The notes under the pieces: model-generated
The model's input: only the letters and a program-made list of their open reading frames with translations
Told to the model about the DNA's origin: nothing
Databases searched by the model: none
Shown: piece after piece, positions 31,025 to 39,395 of the stretch
Layout of the letters: every line of letters starts with the position of its first letter
Numbering within the stretch: the first letter of the stretch is position 1
From: Acidobacteriota bacterium
Lineage (GTDB): Bacteria > Acidobacteriota > Blastocatellia > Pyrinomonadales > Pyrinomonadaceae
DNA: 64,000 bases
NCBI GenBank assembly: GCA_016713675.1
Contig: JADJOS010000001.1
Location: forward strand, 496,001-560,000
Direction: 5' to 3'
Program-made: the position numbers and the translations under genes

Positions 31025-32818
31025 TCATTGCCGCGGATATGCGAATCGTGTTCCGATGCACTCACCAAAATGCATCAACGCGCCCTCTCTGAGCAAAAGG
31101 GCTGAATATGCATTGCGGCGGGCAATGCTCCAACTTCGCAGATCGGCCTTTTCATTTAGGCTGCAATAGCGTTGGCCAATATTTATGAGAACATATTTCT
31201 TGTCCTCAGAGTTGAGTTCATCAAACGAATCGATAAGCACCGGCAGAGCATCATTGCTGAGCCTTGAATTGTAGGTCGCGTCGAATTCGCGTCCCTGCTG
31301 CATTAGAGCGATGTTCGTTTTTACGATAAACGCATCCGGGTTTAGAATATGCGTCGCCCCGAGGATCAGGAAAGCCGACCAAAGTGCTCCCCAGGCGAAA
31401 TGCTGACGGGCGCCGCGAAGAACCGTGATCGAGAACCAGACAAAAACCAAAGCAAGCCACAACATAAAGATCATCGGATAGAGCCTTATAGTTGTTAAGC
31501 CGTAACCGAGGTTGCCGGTCAGCAGCACGAGCCGCTGGCCCGCGGACGCCATGATTACAAACAAAAGGCCGATCTGAATACCGGCGAATACACGGAAAAG
31601 CGTCGTCGCCAGCGGGCTGTCTTTTCTGATCAGCCAGTGCGAAGCGAGCAATATCGGCAGCACGAGAGCTGAAACGGCTACGAGTTCGCCAAATCCGCGG
31701 CGTGCGTAGTCGGCGAGTTTGAAATCAGGCGTATTTTGGACGAGGTCCATTCCGCCGAAAAGGTACGGTACCTGGACGATGACGAAGCTGAGGAATAGCA
31801 GATTTGTAAGTCCTAGAATGACACCGATCTCGACCGAGCCGAGGGTGAATGCCGTCGGCATGACCGTATTGTCGAATTTTTGCCAGTCCCATTTCTCTTT
31901 GGGCTCGTTCTCGTTTTTCGGCCCTTCAGCCGAAGCGTCGGAAGAAGACACACTCCCTGCGGCCCGCGTTTCCGCCTTTGGATTTGGTGGATCGGACAGG
32001 TTGATGTGTTCGAGGATCGAGAGATTATTTGGCAGAACCGGAGAACTTTCGGCCGCATCGGTTCGGAGATCTTCGACCTTTGATCGAATTGGACCAGCGA
32101 CGGACACCCGCCCTTCTGCCTCCGTAGGCGTGACTCGAAGTGGTATCGCAACCGCCCAGTCGATCATCACGCCGCGGAGATAACCTGCCGAGAACCATGC
32201 GAAGATTGACGTGAGCAGCAGATGCGTGAATAGCACTGCCGGTTCGATATTAAAAACCCGCTGTACCCAGCTCTCATAAACCGCATCGGCCGCAACAAAT
32301 AGCGCTCCGAATATCAGCAATATAGGCGTTGCTATCGCCAGTCCGCGAAAGACCGAGAAAGCGTGCTTCGACCAACCTGTGCGTTCGATGGAAACCCATT
32401 CTATATCGTTGAACACAAGGGCGAACGGTGCGAAAAATGCACTGAATATCGACCATAGGAACGCCACGGCGTATTGAAAGACACCGGCGAGCCGCGTTGT
32501 CGTCCTCATTTTCGGCACGAATAGTACCGATAATATCGCGATGATCGCAACCGAATCGGCAACCCTGAGCTCGACCGAATCGCGCAGGACGAACATAGCC
32601 GAGAAAAATACTTGGGCCCCAAAAAGAGCATACGTTTGAGCCGTCAGATACTCAGGCTTGTGCCGCCTGAGCAGCCCGATCATCCCCGCCGCAAATGCGG
32701 CGTTGAACAAGAGTACATTGAGTCCCCACGGTGCCACCCTCAGCAAAAGATTGCCCAAAATACCGATAACGACTGCCACCTGCAGGATCTGAAGGCCTGC
32801 CTTCGTTCGTGCATTCAT
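31025..32818 (-). CDS. Polytopic membrane protein, DUF4173-like
   Basis: A 597-residue inner-membrane protein with about a dozen hydrophobic helices, interrupted by a hydrophilic loop of about 100 residues (around residues 240-345) rich in Ser, Glu and Pro. The C-terminal half contains YARRGFGELVAVSALVLPIL, which I associate with DUF4173. The start at 32818 is chosen because its ATG overlaps the TGA of the preceding gene (ATGA) and GCGAGG lies upstream. It is the last gene of the coupled cassette 31025-34745. No catalytic motif is visible. Function unknown. Confidence 0.78.
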   Translation of the reverse strand: MNARTKAGLQILQVAVVIGILGNLLLRVAPWGLNVLLFNAAFAAGMIGLLRRHKPEYLTAQTYALFGAQVFFSAMFVLRDSVELRVADSVAIIAILSVLFVPKMRTTTRLAGVFQYAVAFLWSIFSAFFAPFALVFNDIEWVSIERTGWSKHAFSVFRGLAIATPILLIFGALFVAADAVYESWVQRVFNIEPAVLFTHLLLTSIFAWFSAGYLRGVMIDWAVAIPLRVTPTEAEGRVSVAGPIRSKVEDLRTDAAESSPVLPNNLSILEHINLSDPPNPKAETRAAGSVSSSDASAEGPKNENEPKEKWDWQKFDNTVMPTAFTLGSVEIGVILGLTNLLFLSFVIVQVPYLFGGMDLVQNTPDFKLADYARRGFGELVAVSALVLPILLASHWLIRKDSPLATTLFRVFAGIQIGLLFVIMASAGQRLVLLTGNLGYGLTTIRLYPMIFMLWLALVFVWFSITVLRGARQHFAWGALWSAFLILGATHILNPDAFIVKTNIALMQQGREFDATYNSRLSNDALPVLIDSFDELNSEDKKYVLINIGQRYCSLNEKADLRSWSIARRNAYSALLLREGALMHFGECIGTRFAYPRQ

Positions 32819-33060
32819 TTTTTTATAAAACCTCGCTTTATGAAAAACCAACTCATGAAACCAAAAATAATTGCGGCAAGGGGAAATGCGATCGCCCCGA
32901 TCAGCATCCCGGTCGAACGGTAGTCGGCCGCGTTCTCCAACGTCAGATTGAGCCAGATCAGCCGAATTGTGTAATAAGCAAAGAAAAGTGCCGGTAGGGC
33001 GAAAGCAGCTCCGCAGAATATGAACAGGATCTTGGTGATGATCGGAGTCTCGCGGTCCAT
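32815..33060 (-). CDS. Small two-helix membrane protein
   Basis: An 81-residue protein starting MDRETPIITKILFIFCG, with two transmembrane helices (about residues 8-30 and 48-72) and a basic C-terminus (FIKRGFIKK). The start is placed at 33060, right after the upstream gene's TAG. Its own TGA overlaps the ATG of the DUF4173-like gene. I do not recognise a family. The tight overlaps on both sides say it is translated as part of the cassette. Confidence 0.75.
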   Translation of the reverse strand: MDRETPIITKILFIFCGAAFALPALFFAYYTIRLIWLNLTLENAADYRSTGMLIGAIAFPLAAIIFGFMSWFFIKRGFIKK

Positions 33061-33062
33061 TT

Positions 33063-33413
33063 CTATTTGACGCCGGCCGGGCGGCTTTGTTCCCAAACTC
33101 TTGACCGAACGCTAACGTGTGAGCTTGCTCGCCTATCGCGTTTTCGCATCAACGTTTCAAAGCCGATCGTCGCCAGCAGGAAGAATGGAAATCCAACAAA
33201 CCATAAGAAAACAAAGGCCATCAGGGGAATCGCAGTCGAGTCGGTATCGGCGGCGAATGCCCCCATTTTCAAGTTTTGCCAAAGCCAAAATCCGTAAATC
33301 ACCGGAGCGTACCAATAGGCAATAAATGCAAGCATGTAGAGGCTAAGTCGATTTCTCGATCGTCTGGACCGTTTTGTGTAGCTCAGGTCGTTTCGGGTTA
33401 TCACTCGGCTCAT
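33063..33413 (-). CDS. Small two-helix membrane protein with basic tails
   Basis: A 116-residue protein. A basic N-terminus (YTKRSRRSRNRLS) precedes a helix (LYMLAFIAYWYAPVIYGFWLW), a short extracytoplasmic loop, and a second helix (IPLMAFVFLWFVGFPFFLLA). The C-terminus is again basic (MRKRDRRASSH). The ATG overlaps the TGA of the winged-helix regulator (ATGA). No known family. Confidence 0.75.
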   Translation of the reverse strand: MSRVITRNDLSYTKRSRRSRNRLSLYMLAFIAYWYAPVIYGFWLWQNLKMGAFAADTDSTAIPLMAFVFLWFVGFPFFLLATIGFETLMRKRDRRASSHVSVRSRVWEQSRPAGVK

Positions 33414-33790
33414 ACTTTTTTCATAGCCTTGATCAGGGACTCCATGTGATTTAGATATCGTTCCAGCGCCGCCCGGCCGTGTTTGGTGATCTTGTATTCG
33501 GTCAACGGCATGCGGCCTTTGAATGATTTTTCGCAGGTTACGTAACCGGCGTCTTCGAGTTTGCGGGCGTGGACACTGATGTTGCCATCGGTCGTGTTGA
33601 GCAGCGTTTTGAGCTCGGTAAAGCTGAGCTTTTCGTTTGCCGCAAGCGCGCTCGTGATGCCGAGCCGCATGCGCTCGTGGATGACCTTGTCGAGATCGCC
33701 CGAGACATTTTCGGCCGCCGCTTCGACGCGAAGCCGATTCTTCCCGTTATCGTCGGCCTCCTGCCTTATTGCTAGATTGTTTTTAGACAT
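33410..33790 (-). CDS. Winged-helix transcriptional regulator (HTH_27/ArsR-like)
   Basis: A 126-residue DNA-binding protein. The start at 33790 has GGTGGA upstream; the frame itself runs further upstream but that part translates the end of the previous gene out of frame. After a polar N-terminus, the winged helix is at about residues 40-120: HERMRLGITSALAANEKLSF, recognition helix region NTTDGNISVHARKLEDAGYV, and a wing KSFKGRMPLTEYKITKHGRA. This pattern fits the PF13601-type single-domain regulators. It lies inside a membrane-protein operon headed by two strong inverted repeats, so it probably regulates that operon. Confidence 0.85.
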   Translation of the reverse strand: MSKNNLAIRQEADDNGKNRLRVEAAAENVSGDLDKVIHERMRLGITSALAANEKLSFTELKTLLNTTDGNISVHARKLEDAGYVTCEKSFKGRMPLTEYKITKHGRAALERYLNHMESLIKAMKKV

Positions 33791-33816
33791 ATTTCCACCG
33801 GGCTGTTCTTCCTGTC

Positions 33817-34119
33817 CTAACCTCCCGCAAATCTCGTCCCGATCAGTCCGACGGCGAGTTCCGCCCAGACGATGAAAAGGACCAGTCAAATGGCCGCACA
33901 GATCGCCAATCGGTACTGAAGCTTTTTGACGAGACGCAGCACTAGCTCGATTGCGAGCCCCGTTCCCAGCAGCAAGACGCCAGCGATTACAAAATCAAAT
34001 GCCGACCATTTCACTTCGGCCGTTAAATTCATTGCTGTGAACGGTATAAGCAATAGCAACCCTACTCCCCACACAATTCCTATGAGTCTCTTATTCTGAA
34101 ATGTCATATATGTTTCCAT
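33817..34119 (-). CDS. Small three-helix membrane protein with in-frame TGA
   Basis: Starting at METYMTFQNKRLIGIVWG (34119, GGAGG upstream), the frame stops at TGA 33886-33888 after YRLAICAAI. The same frame continues without shift as LVLFIVWAELAVGLIGTRFA and ends with TAG at 33817, 27 bases before the regulator's start. The joined 100-codon product has three helices and matches a widespread small membrane protein pattern (WSAFDFVIAGVLLLGTGLAI ... VWAELAVG). The TGA therefore interrupts the third helix of an otherwise intact gene. A TGG-to-TGA change, real or a consensus error, is the simplest explanation. Confidence 0.72.
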
Positions 34120-34121
34120 TT

Positions 34122-34745
34122 CTAACCTCCGTACCGCCGTGCGATGATCGCTCCGAAGATTATGTGCAGCCCACCGAAACTTGCGCCCATCATCAGGTTT
34201 CCGTAATTCGAAGGCAGAGCAAACGCGACCGCTCCCAACACGATAAAGCACCAGCCCATTACGGGAACAACCTTTACCGAAAACGCTCCGCCACAGACCA
34301 CGGCGGCCCCGTAGCATAGCATGCAGATCGCCGGCATCGCGTAATAATTTTCGTATTTCCAAACACCGAGAACGATCGCGACGCCGACGATCAGCGGCGG
34401 GGCAAAGCTCATCGCAAACTTCTTTGACGGAGCCGACAGCAGCGATGTCCCCGCGATCTTCGATTTTTGCCACATCGCCAAAAGTCCTATGGCGAATGCG
34501 AGAGCGGCCTCGATGAGCCAGACAAGGAGCGAATCACGCAGATACATCTGACTGTTTGCAATAAACGCCGCCGCGACCGCGGTCGCACCCATCAGCATTC
34601 CGCCATAGCCCGGCACGGCCGTGAAATGCGTCGAACGCTCCATCGTCTCGCGGATAAACTGCAAATTGTCGATCGCTCGATCGCCGATAGTTACCGGGCC
34701 GTTCGTCTCGGTTTCACTCTTTCGCGCAGCACTCAGTTTCGCCAT
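34122..34745 (-). CDS. Multi-pass membrane protein of unknown function
   Basis: A 207-residue protein. A cytoplasmic N-terminus of about 45 residues (TIGDRAIDNLQFIRETMERS) is followed by about six transmembrane helices ending IIFGAIIARRYGG. It is the first gene of the cassette. Two adjacent inverted repeats and a TTGACA box lie in the 60 bases upstream. Its stop is 2 bases before the next start. I do not recognise a named family; the pairing with a winged-helix regulator suggests a membrane stress or signalling role, which is inference. Confidence 0.75.
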   Translation of the reverse strand: MAKLSAARKSETETNGPVTIGDRAIDNLQFIRETMERSTHFTAVPGYGGMLMGATAVAAAFIANSQMYLRDSLLVWLIEAALAFAIGLLAMWQKSKIAGTSLLSAPSKKFAMSFAPPLIVGVAIVLGVWKYENYYAMPAICMLCYGAAVVCGGAFSVKVVPVMGWCFIVLGAVAFALPSNYGNLMMGASFGGLHIIFGAIIARRYGG

Positions 34746-34759
34746 AGTAGATGTAAATT

Positions 34760-34805
34760 ACATCAAGTAATTCTTGATGTCAAGTACTTTGTATTGCAAA
34801 GTACT
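34760..34805 (-). promoter_or_regulatory. Dual inverted-repeat operator and promoter of the membrane cassette
   Basis: Two perfect dyads lie head to tail upstream of the cassette: ACATCAAG-N5-CTTGATGT (34760-34780) and AGTACTTTG-N5-CAAAGTACT (34783-34805). Their centres are about 24 bp apart and both have 5-bp spacers. A TTGACA -35 box (minus strand, 34784-34779) lies at their junction, with a weak TAATTT about 17 bp on. This is what a dimeric winged-helix repressor bound at two sites would need. The cassette's own regulator is the obvious candidate. Confidence 0.7.
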
Positions 34806-34825
34806 AATTATTTGGGCGCAAAAAT

Positions 34826-34847
34826 GGGGCAGCCGCAGGGCCGCCCC
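34826..34847 (-). terminator. Terminator of cydAB
   Basis: On the minus strand a 9-bp stem with one mismatch (arms 34839-34847 and 34826-34834) closes a 4-base loop and is followed by ATTTTT. It lies about 30 bases past the cydB stop. Confidence 0.8.
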
Positions 34848-34874
34848 GAAAAGGAGGATGAACGCAAACAAAAA

Positions 34875-35909
34875 CTAATGGTGATCCTCGACCGCGACCT
34901 TTCCTTTGAATGTACGGAAGAGGAATGTGAAATATCCGAGTGCAATGATGATCCCGATCGGCCACCAGATGAGGCCGACGCCGAGGCCGTAGGCACCTGC
35001 TTTCGCGTTGTGAACGGTCAGGCTGTATTGAGGATCGAGAGCCGGCAGGACGTTAGGATAGAGCCCGTAGACGGCGCCGCCGAGCATCATTGCCAGATAA
35101 ACAGACGATGCGATGAATGCAGCCTTATCGCTTCCCTTGGCGTTGAAATATTTGATCGCGATAAGCGAAGCGATAACAGCTGCGGGTATCAGCCAACCGA
35201 TAGGCAGATAATAGTAATTATCAATCAGAGTCGGCCTCACACTCATAACGGCGGCGAGGCTCAACACTGTAACGATGACCAACGCGAACCACGCGATGCT
35301 GACGACCTGGCGCGAACGTGTATTCATTTCGCCCTCGGTTTTGATCGCCAAGTAGCTTGCACCGTGAATTGCAAGTGCGACAAACGCCACCACGCCCGAG
35401 AGGACGGTGAACCAATCGAGAATTCCCGTCGCTCCCGTGGTCGTCCAGTCGGTAAAAAGCGGCTCAAAAAAGTAGCCGGTCGCATCCAATGGAACTCCGC
35501 GGATGACGTTGCCGAGAGCAGCGCCGAAAAAGATCGCAAGCAATATGCTCGAAAGTGAGAATACGAAATCCCAAAACTTGACCCACAACGGATTGTCGAG
35601 CTGATGCCGAAGCTCGATGCCGGCCGCTCTCATTATCAGCAGCCACAGCACCATGATCAGCGGCAGATAAAACCCGCTGAAACCTGCAGCATAAAGGGCG
35701 GGAAACGCGAAATACAATGTACCTCCGGTGGCGAGCAGCCAAACCTCGTTGCCGTCCCAAACGGGGCCGATGGCGCTGATCGTGGCGGCACGTTCGCCGC
35801 TCGTACGGCCGACGTAATGGTGGACGATCCCTGCTCCGATATCGAAACCGTCGAGGATGACATAACAGACCAACATAAACGCAACTATCATGAACCAAAC
35901 TGTTTCCAT
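34875..35909 (-). CDS. cydB: Cytochrome bd ubiquinol oxidase subunit II
   Basis: A 344-residue inner-membrane subunit of the bd oxidase, which reduces O2 with electrons from quinol without pumping protons. The N-terminus (WFMIVAFMLVCYVILDGFDI) and the GPVWDGNEVWLL block are diagnostic of CydB. It follows cydA by 10 bases. No CydX-like small gene is visible between cydB and the terminator. Confidence 0.97.
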   Translation of the reverse strand: METVWFMIVAFMLVCYVILDGFDIGAGIVHHYVGRTSGERAATISAIGPVWDGNEVWLLATGGTLYFAFPALYAAGFSGFYLPLIMVLWLLIMRAAGIELRHQLDNPLWVKFWDFVFSLSSILLAIFFGAALGNVIRGVPLDATGYFFEPLFTDWTTTGATGILDWFTVLSGVVAFVALAIHGASYLAIKTEGEMNTRSRQVVSIAWFALVIVTVLSLAAVMSVRPTLIDNYYYLPIGWLIPAAVIASLIAIKYFNAKGSDKAAFIASSVYLAMMLGGAVYGLYPNVLPALDPQYSLTVHNAKAGAYGLGVGLIWWPIGIIIALGYFTFLFRTFKGKVAVEDHH

Positions 35910-35919
35910 ATCGTCCTCC

Positions 35920-37266
35920 TTAAACGGTCTCCGCTGTTATCTCAGCTCCCAATTCATCGGCTCCGTGCTCGATCCTACGAAGCATCAAGAAGATGTAGAG
36001 CAGCGACAATATCGTATACATACCCGCAAAGCCGAGCAGCGTAAACAGCACATTGCCGCCCGAGACCATCGGCGAATGACCGTGTTCGGTGCGGAAAAGC
36101 CCGTAGACCAGCCACGGCTGCCGGCCAAGTTCGGCGACGGCCCAGCCGACCGTATTTGCAATGAAAGGGAACGGAAAGCTGAGCATCAATATCCAAAGCA
36201 GCCAATTTGCGTCAAAGAGCCATCCACGCCACAGCCATATTGCCGCGATCACCATGATCGCAATAAATATCGTCCCCAATCCGACCATTATGTGAAAGCT
36301 GTAATATAGCAGCGGAATATTAGTCGGGTGGTCTTCTTTCGGGAATTCGTTAAGCCCGCGGACCTTGGCGTTCCAACGCTGGTAGGTGATAAAGCTAAGC
36401 ATGTTCGGAATATGGATGGCATTATCGAGTCGTTGTTTCTCCATATCGGGTTGACCGATGAGGGCGATCGGGGCACCTTCTTGGGTTTCGAACAGACCTT
36501 CCATCGCGGCAAGCGTCGCAGGTTGGTGTTCGGCGACCATTTTGCCCTGCAGATCACCGGATGGGAACAGCATCCAGATGCTGCTGATACAGCCGGCGAT
36601 GACGCCGACCTTCATGAACATCCGTCCGTATTCGACCTTTTTCTTAGAAAGAACATAAAACGCACCGAGAGCCGAAACGGCAAAAGATCCGACAACGACG
36701 GCACCGCCCATATTGTGCATGTACTGATAGACGGCCCACGGATTAAGCACGAGTGCCCAAAAGCTTGTTAGCTGGACCGACCCGTCCGGCATCATTTCGT
36801 AACCGACGGGATGCTGCATCCACGCGTTTGTCGCGATAATGAACCAGCCCGAAAGCCAAGTGCCGGCAAACAACAAAAATGCGGTGAGCCAATGAAGTTT
36901 TTGGCCTAGCCGTTTCTCGCCAAAGAGAAATAGGCCGATAAATGCTGATTCGAGAAAGAAGGCAAACGTGCCCTCCATCGCGAGGGTCTGGCCGATCACG
37001 CCGCCCGCGTATTTTGAAAAAGCTGCCCAGTTCGTTCCGAACTGAAACTCCATCGGAATTCCGGTCACTACGCCGAAGAGGAATGTGATGCCAAATATCT
37101 TGCCCCAGAAACGTGCGATCTCGTTCCAACGCTCGTCCTTTTTCAAAATCGCAAGCGACTTAAAAATGACGATCAATGGGGCAAGGCCCATCGTTAGCAT
37201 CGGGAACAAATAGTGATAAGTAATAGTAAATGCAAATTGTATTCGAGCGAGCGTATTAGATTCCAT
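35920..37266 (-). CDS. cydA: Cytochrome bd ubiquinol oxidase subunit I
   Basis: The 448-residue catalytic, haem-bearing subunit of the bd oxidase. The start at 37266 has GGAGG upstream; the frame extends 18 codons further without support. The N-terminal His in TITYHYLFPMLTMG is the haem ligand equivalent to E. coli His19. The GWAVAELGRQPW signature of CydA is intact. The length implies a short quinol-binding Q-loop. High-affinity bd oxidases serve respiration at low oxygen or under respiratory inhibition, and here cydAB stands alone without a nearby regulator. Confidence 0.97.
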   Translation of the reverse strand: MESNTLARIQFAFTITYHYLFPMLTMGLAPLIVIFKSLAILKKDERWNEIARFWGKIFGITFLFGVVTGIPMEFQFGTNWAAFSKYAGGVIGQTLAMEGTFAFFLESAFIGLFLFGEKRLGQKLHWLTAFLLFAGTWLSGWFIIATNAWMQHPVGYEMMPDGSVQLTSFWALVLNPWAVYQYMHNMGGAVVVGSFAVSALGAFYVLSKKKVEYGRMFMKVGVIAGCISSIWMLFPSGDLQGKMVAEHQPATLAAMEGLFETQEGAPIALIGQPDMEKQRLDNAIHIPNMLSFITYQRWNAKVRGLNEFPKEDHPTNIPLLYYSFHIMVGLGTIFIAIMVIAAIWLWRGWLFDANWLLWILMLSFPFPFIANTVGWAVAELGRQPWLVYGLFRTEHGHSPMVSGGNVLFTLLGFAGMYTILSLLYIFLMLRRIEHGADELGAEITAETV

Positions 37267-37450
37267 CGATCCTCCTTGAGGTGGAAAACATTGTATATTG
37301 GGCTTACTTTGATGGTGCACAATCCGACGCGCCGCCGTATGCCCAGTTCCTTTAGCTCAAAGATAACGAACCGACCGTAGGTAAAACGTGATAGATATCA
37401 CAATGCATTAGAAATTTGCGACTTTTGTTCCCGGTATAACGTCTAAACGG

Positions 37451-38536
37451 ATGAACCAACGTACCGATATGAAAACCAGGCGCGCAGTTTTGCTTTGGGT
37501 GGCTCTTTTTGGGGTGTCTCTGACCGTGCTTTCGCAGGACAAAGCCACGGACGAGACCATCAAGGTCGATACGGCCTTGGTGAGTGTACCGGTGATCGTA
37601 AGCGACCGGAACGGCCGGTACGTGCCTAAACTTACGGCGGCCGACTTTAACATTTTTCAGGATGGAAACAAACAAAATATCGAGTTCTTCGCCGCTACCG
37701 AAGAACCGTTAACTATTGCATTGCTTATAGATACGAGCCAGAGCACGCGCGGAGTGCTTGGCGATATCAAGGATTCGGCCGTTTCATTCATTAAGTTGCT
37801 GGCACCCGCCGATAAAGCGATGATCGTCAGTTTTAACCGCGATGTCGAGGTCCTCAGCAGCCTTACATCAGATCAGGAGCAGCTAAAGAAAGCGGTCAGA
37901 TCGGCGGAGATCCCGGACGGCGAGTTTGGCACGGCTCTGCGGGATGCAGCGTATGAAACTGTTTTTCGCTCATTCTCGGGAATTAAGGGACGCAAAGCCG
38001 TCATTCTGCTGACCGACGGCAAAGACGCCGGCAGCCGAATCTCAATCCGCGAGTTGCTCTACCGGCTGCAGGAGAGTGACACGCTTGTTTATCCGATAAT
38101 GTTTAAGACTGACGAACGTCGAATGATAATGCGGCAGATATTACGTCGTGATGACATATTCGGCGGCGGTTTTCCTGGCCGTCGAGGCGGAGGAAGTTTC
38201 CCCGGCGGCGGACGAAATGGCGGCGGACTTCCGCCTCGGCGCGACAACGGCCGGCAACGCGAACGCGTCGAACGCGTCGAACGCCAAAATCGCGAGGCCT
38301 CGGAATTTCTGCAAAAAATAGCGGACACGACCGCAGGACGGTTTTACGAAAGTGACGACGGCAAGCTCAAAAAGCTGTTTGCCTCGATCGTCGAGGAGCT
38401 GCGGTTCCAATATCGTCTAGGCTTTTATCCTCCGGACGAAACAGGCGAAAAACGGCTGCACGAGATCAAAGTAAAGGTCGCCCGGGCAGATACGGTCGTG
38501 CGATCGCGTTCATCATATCGAGTCGAAACTAAATAG
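37451..38536 (+). CDS. Secreted VWA protein, acidobacterial VWFA-related type, with Gly/Arg-rich insert
   Basis: A 361-residue exported protein. A signal peptide (MKTRRAVLLWVALFGVSL, in-frame Met at 37469 also possible as start) leads into the N-terminal strand domain DTALVSVPVIVSDRNGRYV, typical of the VWFA-related family. The von Willebrand A domain follows with the MIDAS motif DTSQS (IALLIDTSQSTRG) and AVILLTDGKDAGS. A Gly/Pro/Arg-rich stretch (about residues 236-280, with FPGRRGGGSFPGGG) is inserted before the C-terminal part (QYRLGFYPPDETGEKRLHEI). It probably mediates metal-dependent protein binding in the envelope. It has two relatives in this window. Partner unknown. Confidence 0.85.
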   Translation: MNQRTDMKTRRAVLLWVALFGVSLTVLSQDKATDETIKVDTALVSVPVIVSDRNGRYVPKLTAADFNIFQDGNKQNIEFFAATEEPLTIALLIDTSQSTRGVLGDIKDSAVSFIKLLAPADKAMIVSFNRDVEVLSSLTSDQEQLKKAVRSAEIPDGEFGTALRDAAYETVFRSFSGIKGRKAVILLTDGKDAGSRISIRELLYRLQESDTLVYPIMFKTDERRMIMRQILRRDDIFGGGFPGRRGGGSFPGGGRNGGGLPPRRDNGRQRERVERVERQNREASEFLQKIADTTAGRFYESDDGKLKKLFASIVEELRFQYRLGFYPPDETGEKRLHEIKVKVARADTVVRSRSSYRVETK

Positions 38537-38539
38537 CAA

Positions 38540-39373
38540 TTACTTTTTAAAGTTCTTCGGATTATTGACGATATCGCCGAGATTTTCTTGCGGCGGGGCA
38601 GTCGGATCGCCAACTGGAAATGTAAGTCGCTTTCGCTGCATGAGGAAGTTCTTGCCGTTCCATTTGTAATATGAACGGGTGAAAAATGTCGGGCAACATA
38701 GCTGCTCTTCGTCGCCCGTGATCTTGCCGGTCTCATTTTGGCCTAGAACAAAGCGGTCCTGGCCGTACAGCTCAATGACGAGTTCGCCATTCTCAGCTCG
38801 CACATCTTTAAGCCCGCCATCGGCGCGATCACCGGTGCGGAAGGGCCAGATCAGCTCGGGCTTGCCGCCTTTCCACTCAAAAACATATGCGATCTGCGGA
38901 ACGGCACCGCCGCCGGTCTCGATCTTGAGTACGACAATAGCCTCGTCCGCTCCGTCGCTGGTCACGTCGAGGAATTTCGCCGTAACAAATGTCATCCCGA
39001 TGCGCCGCTGCTGTTTAGCCTCTGCCTTTTTCTCGGGATCCATATCTTCATCAACTGCCGTTTCGACCGGTGCGATCTTTCCGTTCTTCAATGTGATCTC
39101 GGTCGAACCATCAGGATTTTGCCAGCCTCTAGGCAGTTCGTAGGTGTAGTTTTTGAAATCAAACTTCCCGATCGGCGAGGTTGTTGTCTTATTGCGGTCG
39201 TCTGTCAGCTCTGCCTGCAGGTTTGGGATCGACGGCGTCGGAACGGCCGTTGGCTGAGGTACTTGTGTCGGTGCGTCCAAGGTGGTCGAAGAATCATTGG
39301 TTGGAGGTTCGACCGGTCTCGTGCACGAAACTCCCAAAATTGCCGTAGCAATGATATAAAAAACATATCTCAT
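38540..39373 (-). CDS. Lipoprotein of unknown function
   Basis: A 277-residue protein with a lipoprotein signal peptide: MRYVFYIIATAILGVSC places the lipidated Cys at residue 17. A Thr/Pro-rich linker (about 20-50) leads to a globular domain containing FDFKNYTYELPRGWQNPDG and FLDVTSDGADEAIVVLKI; the latter resembles FG-GAP-like VTSDGxDE calcium-loop segments. Two adjacent cysteines (LCCPTFF) follow. No enzyme motif is visible. It converges on the VWA gene, their stops 3 bases apart. Confidence 0.7.
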   Translation of the reverse strand: MRYVFYIIATAILGVSCTRPVEPPTNDSSTTLDAPTQVPQPTAVPTPSIPNLQAELTDDRNKTTTSPIGKFDFKNYTYELPRGWQNPDGSTEITLKNGKIAPVETAVDEDMDPEKKAEAKQQRRIGMTFVTAKFLDVTSDGADEAIVVLKIETGGGAVPQIAYVFEWKGGKPELIWPFRTGDRADGGLKDVRAENGELVIELYGQDRFVLGQNETGKITGDEEQLCCPTFFTRSYYKWNGKNFLMQRKRLTFPVGDPTAPPQENLGDIVNNPKNFKK

Positions 39374-39395
39374 CGATCATTAATACTGACGGCCG

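Noticed and set aside
33886..33888. TGA read as Trp (alternative genetic code)
   Set aside because: Many genes here end in TGA, for example the ABC exporter, menC, parD and iorA, and Trp is otherwise TGG.
34748..34874. A cydX-like small subunit gene after cydB
   Set aside because: No hydrophobic short frame with a ribosome binding site lies between the cydB stop and the terminator.
34467..35558. Plus-strand frame of 363 codons opposite cydB and the membrane cassette
   Set aside because: Antisense to cydB; charged low-complexity translation without domains, and it would cross a good terminator and promoter.
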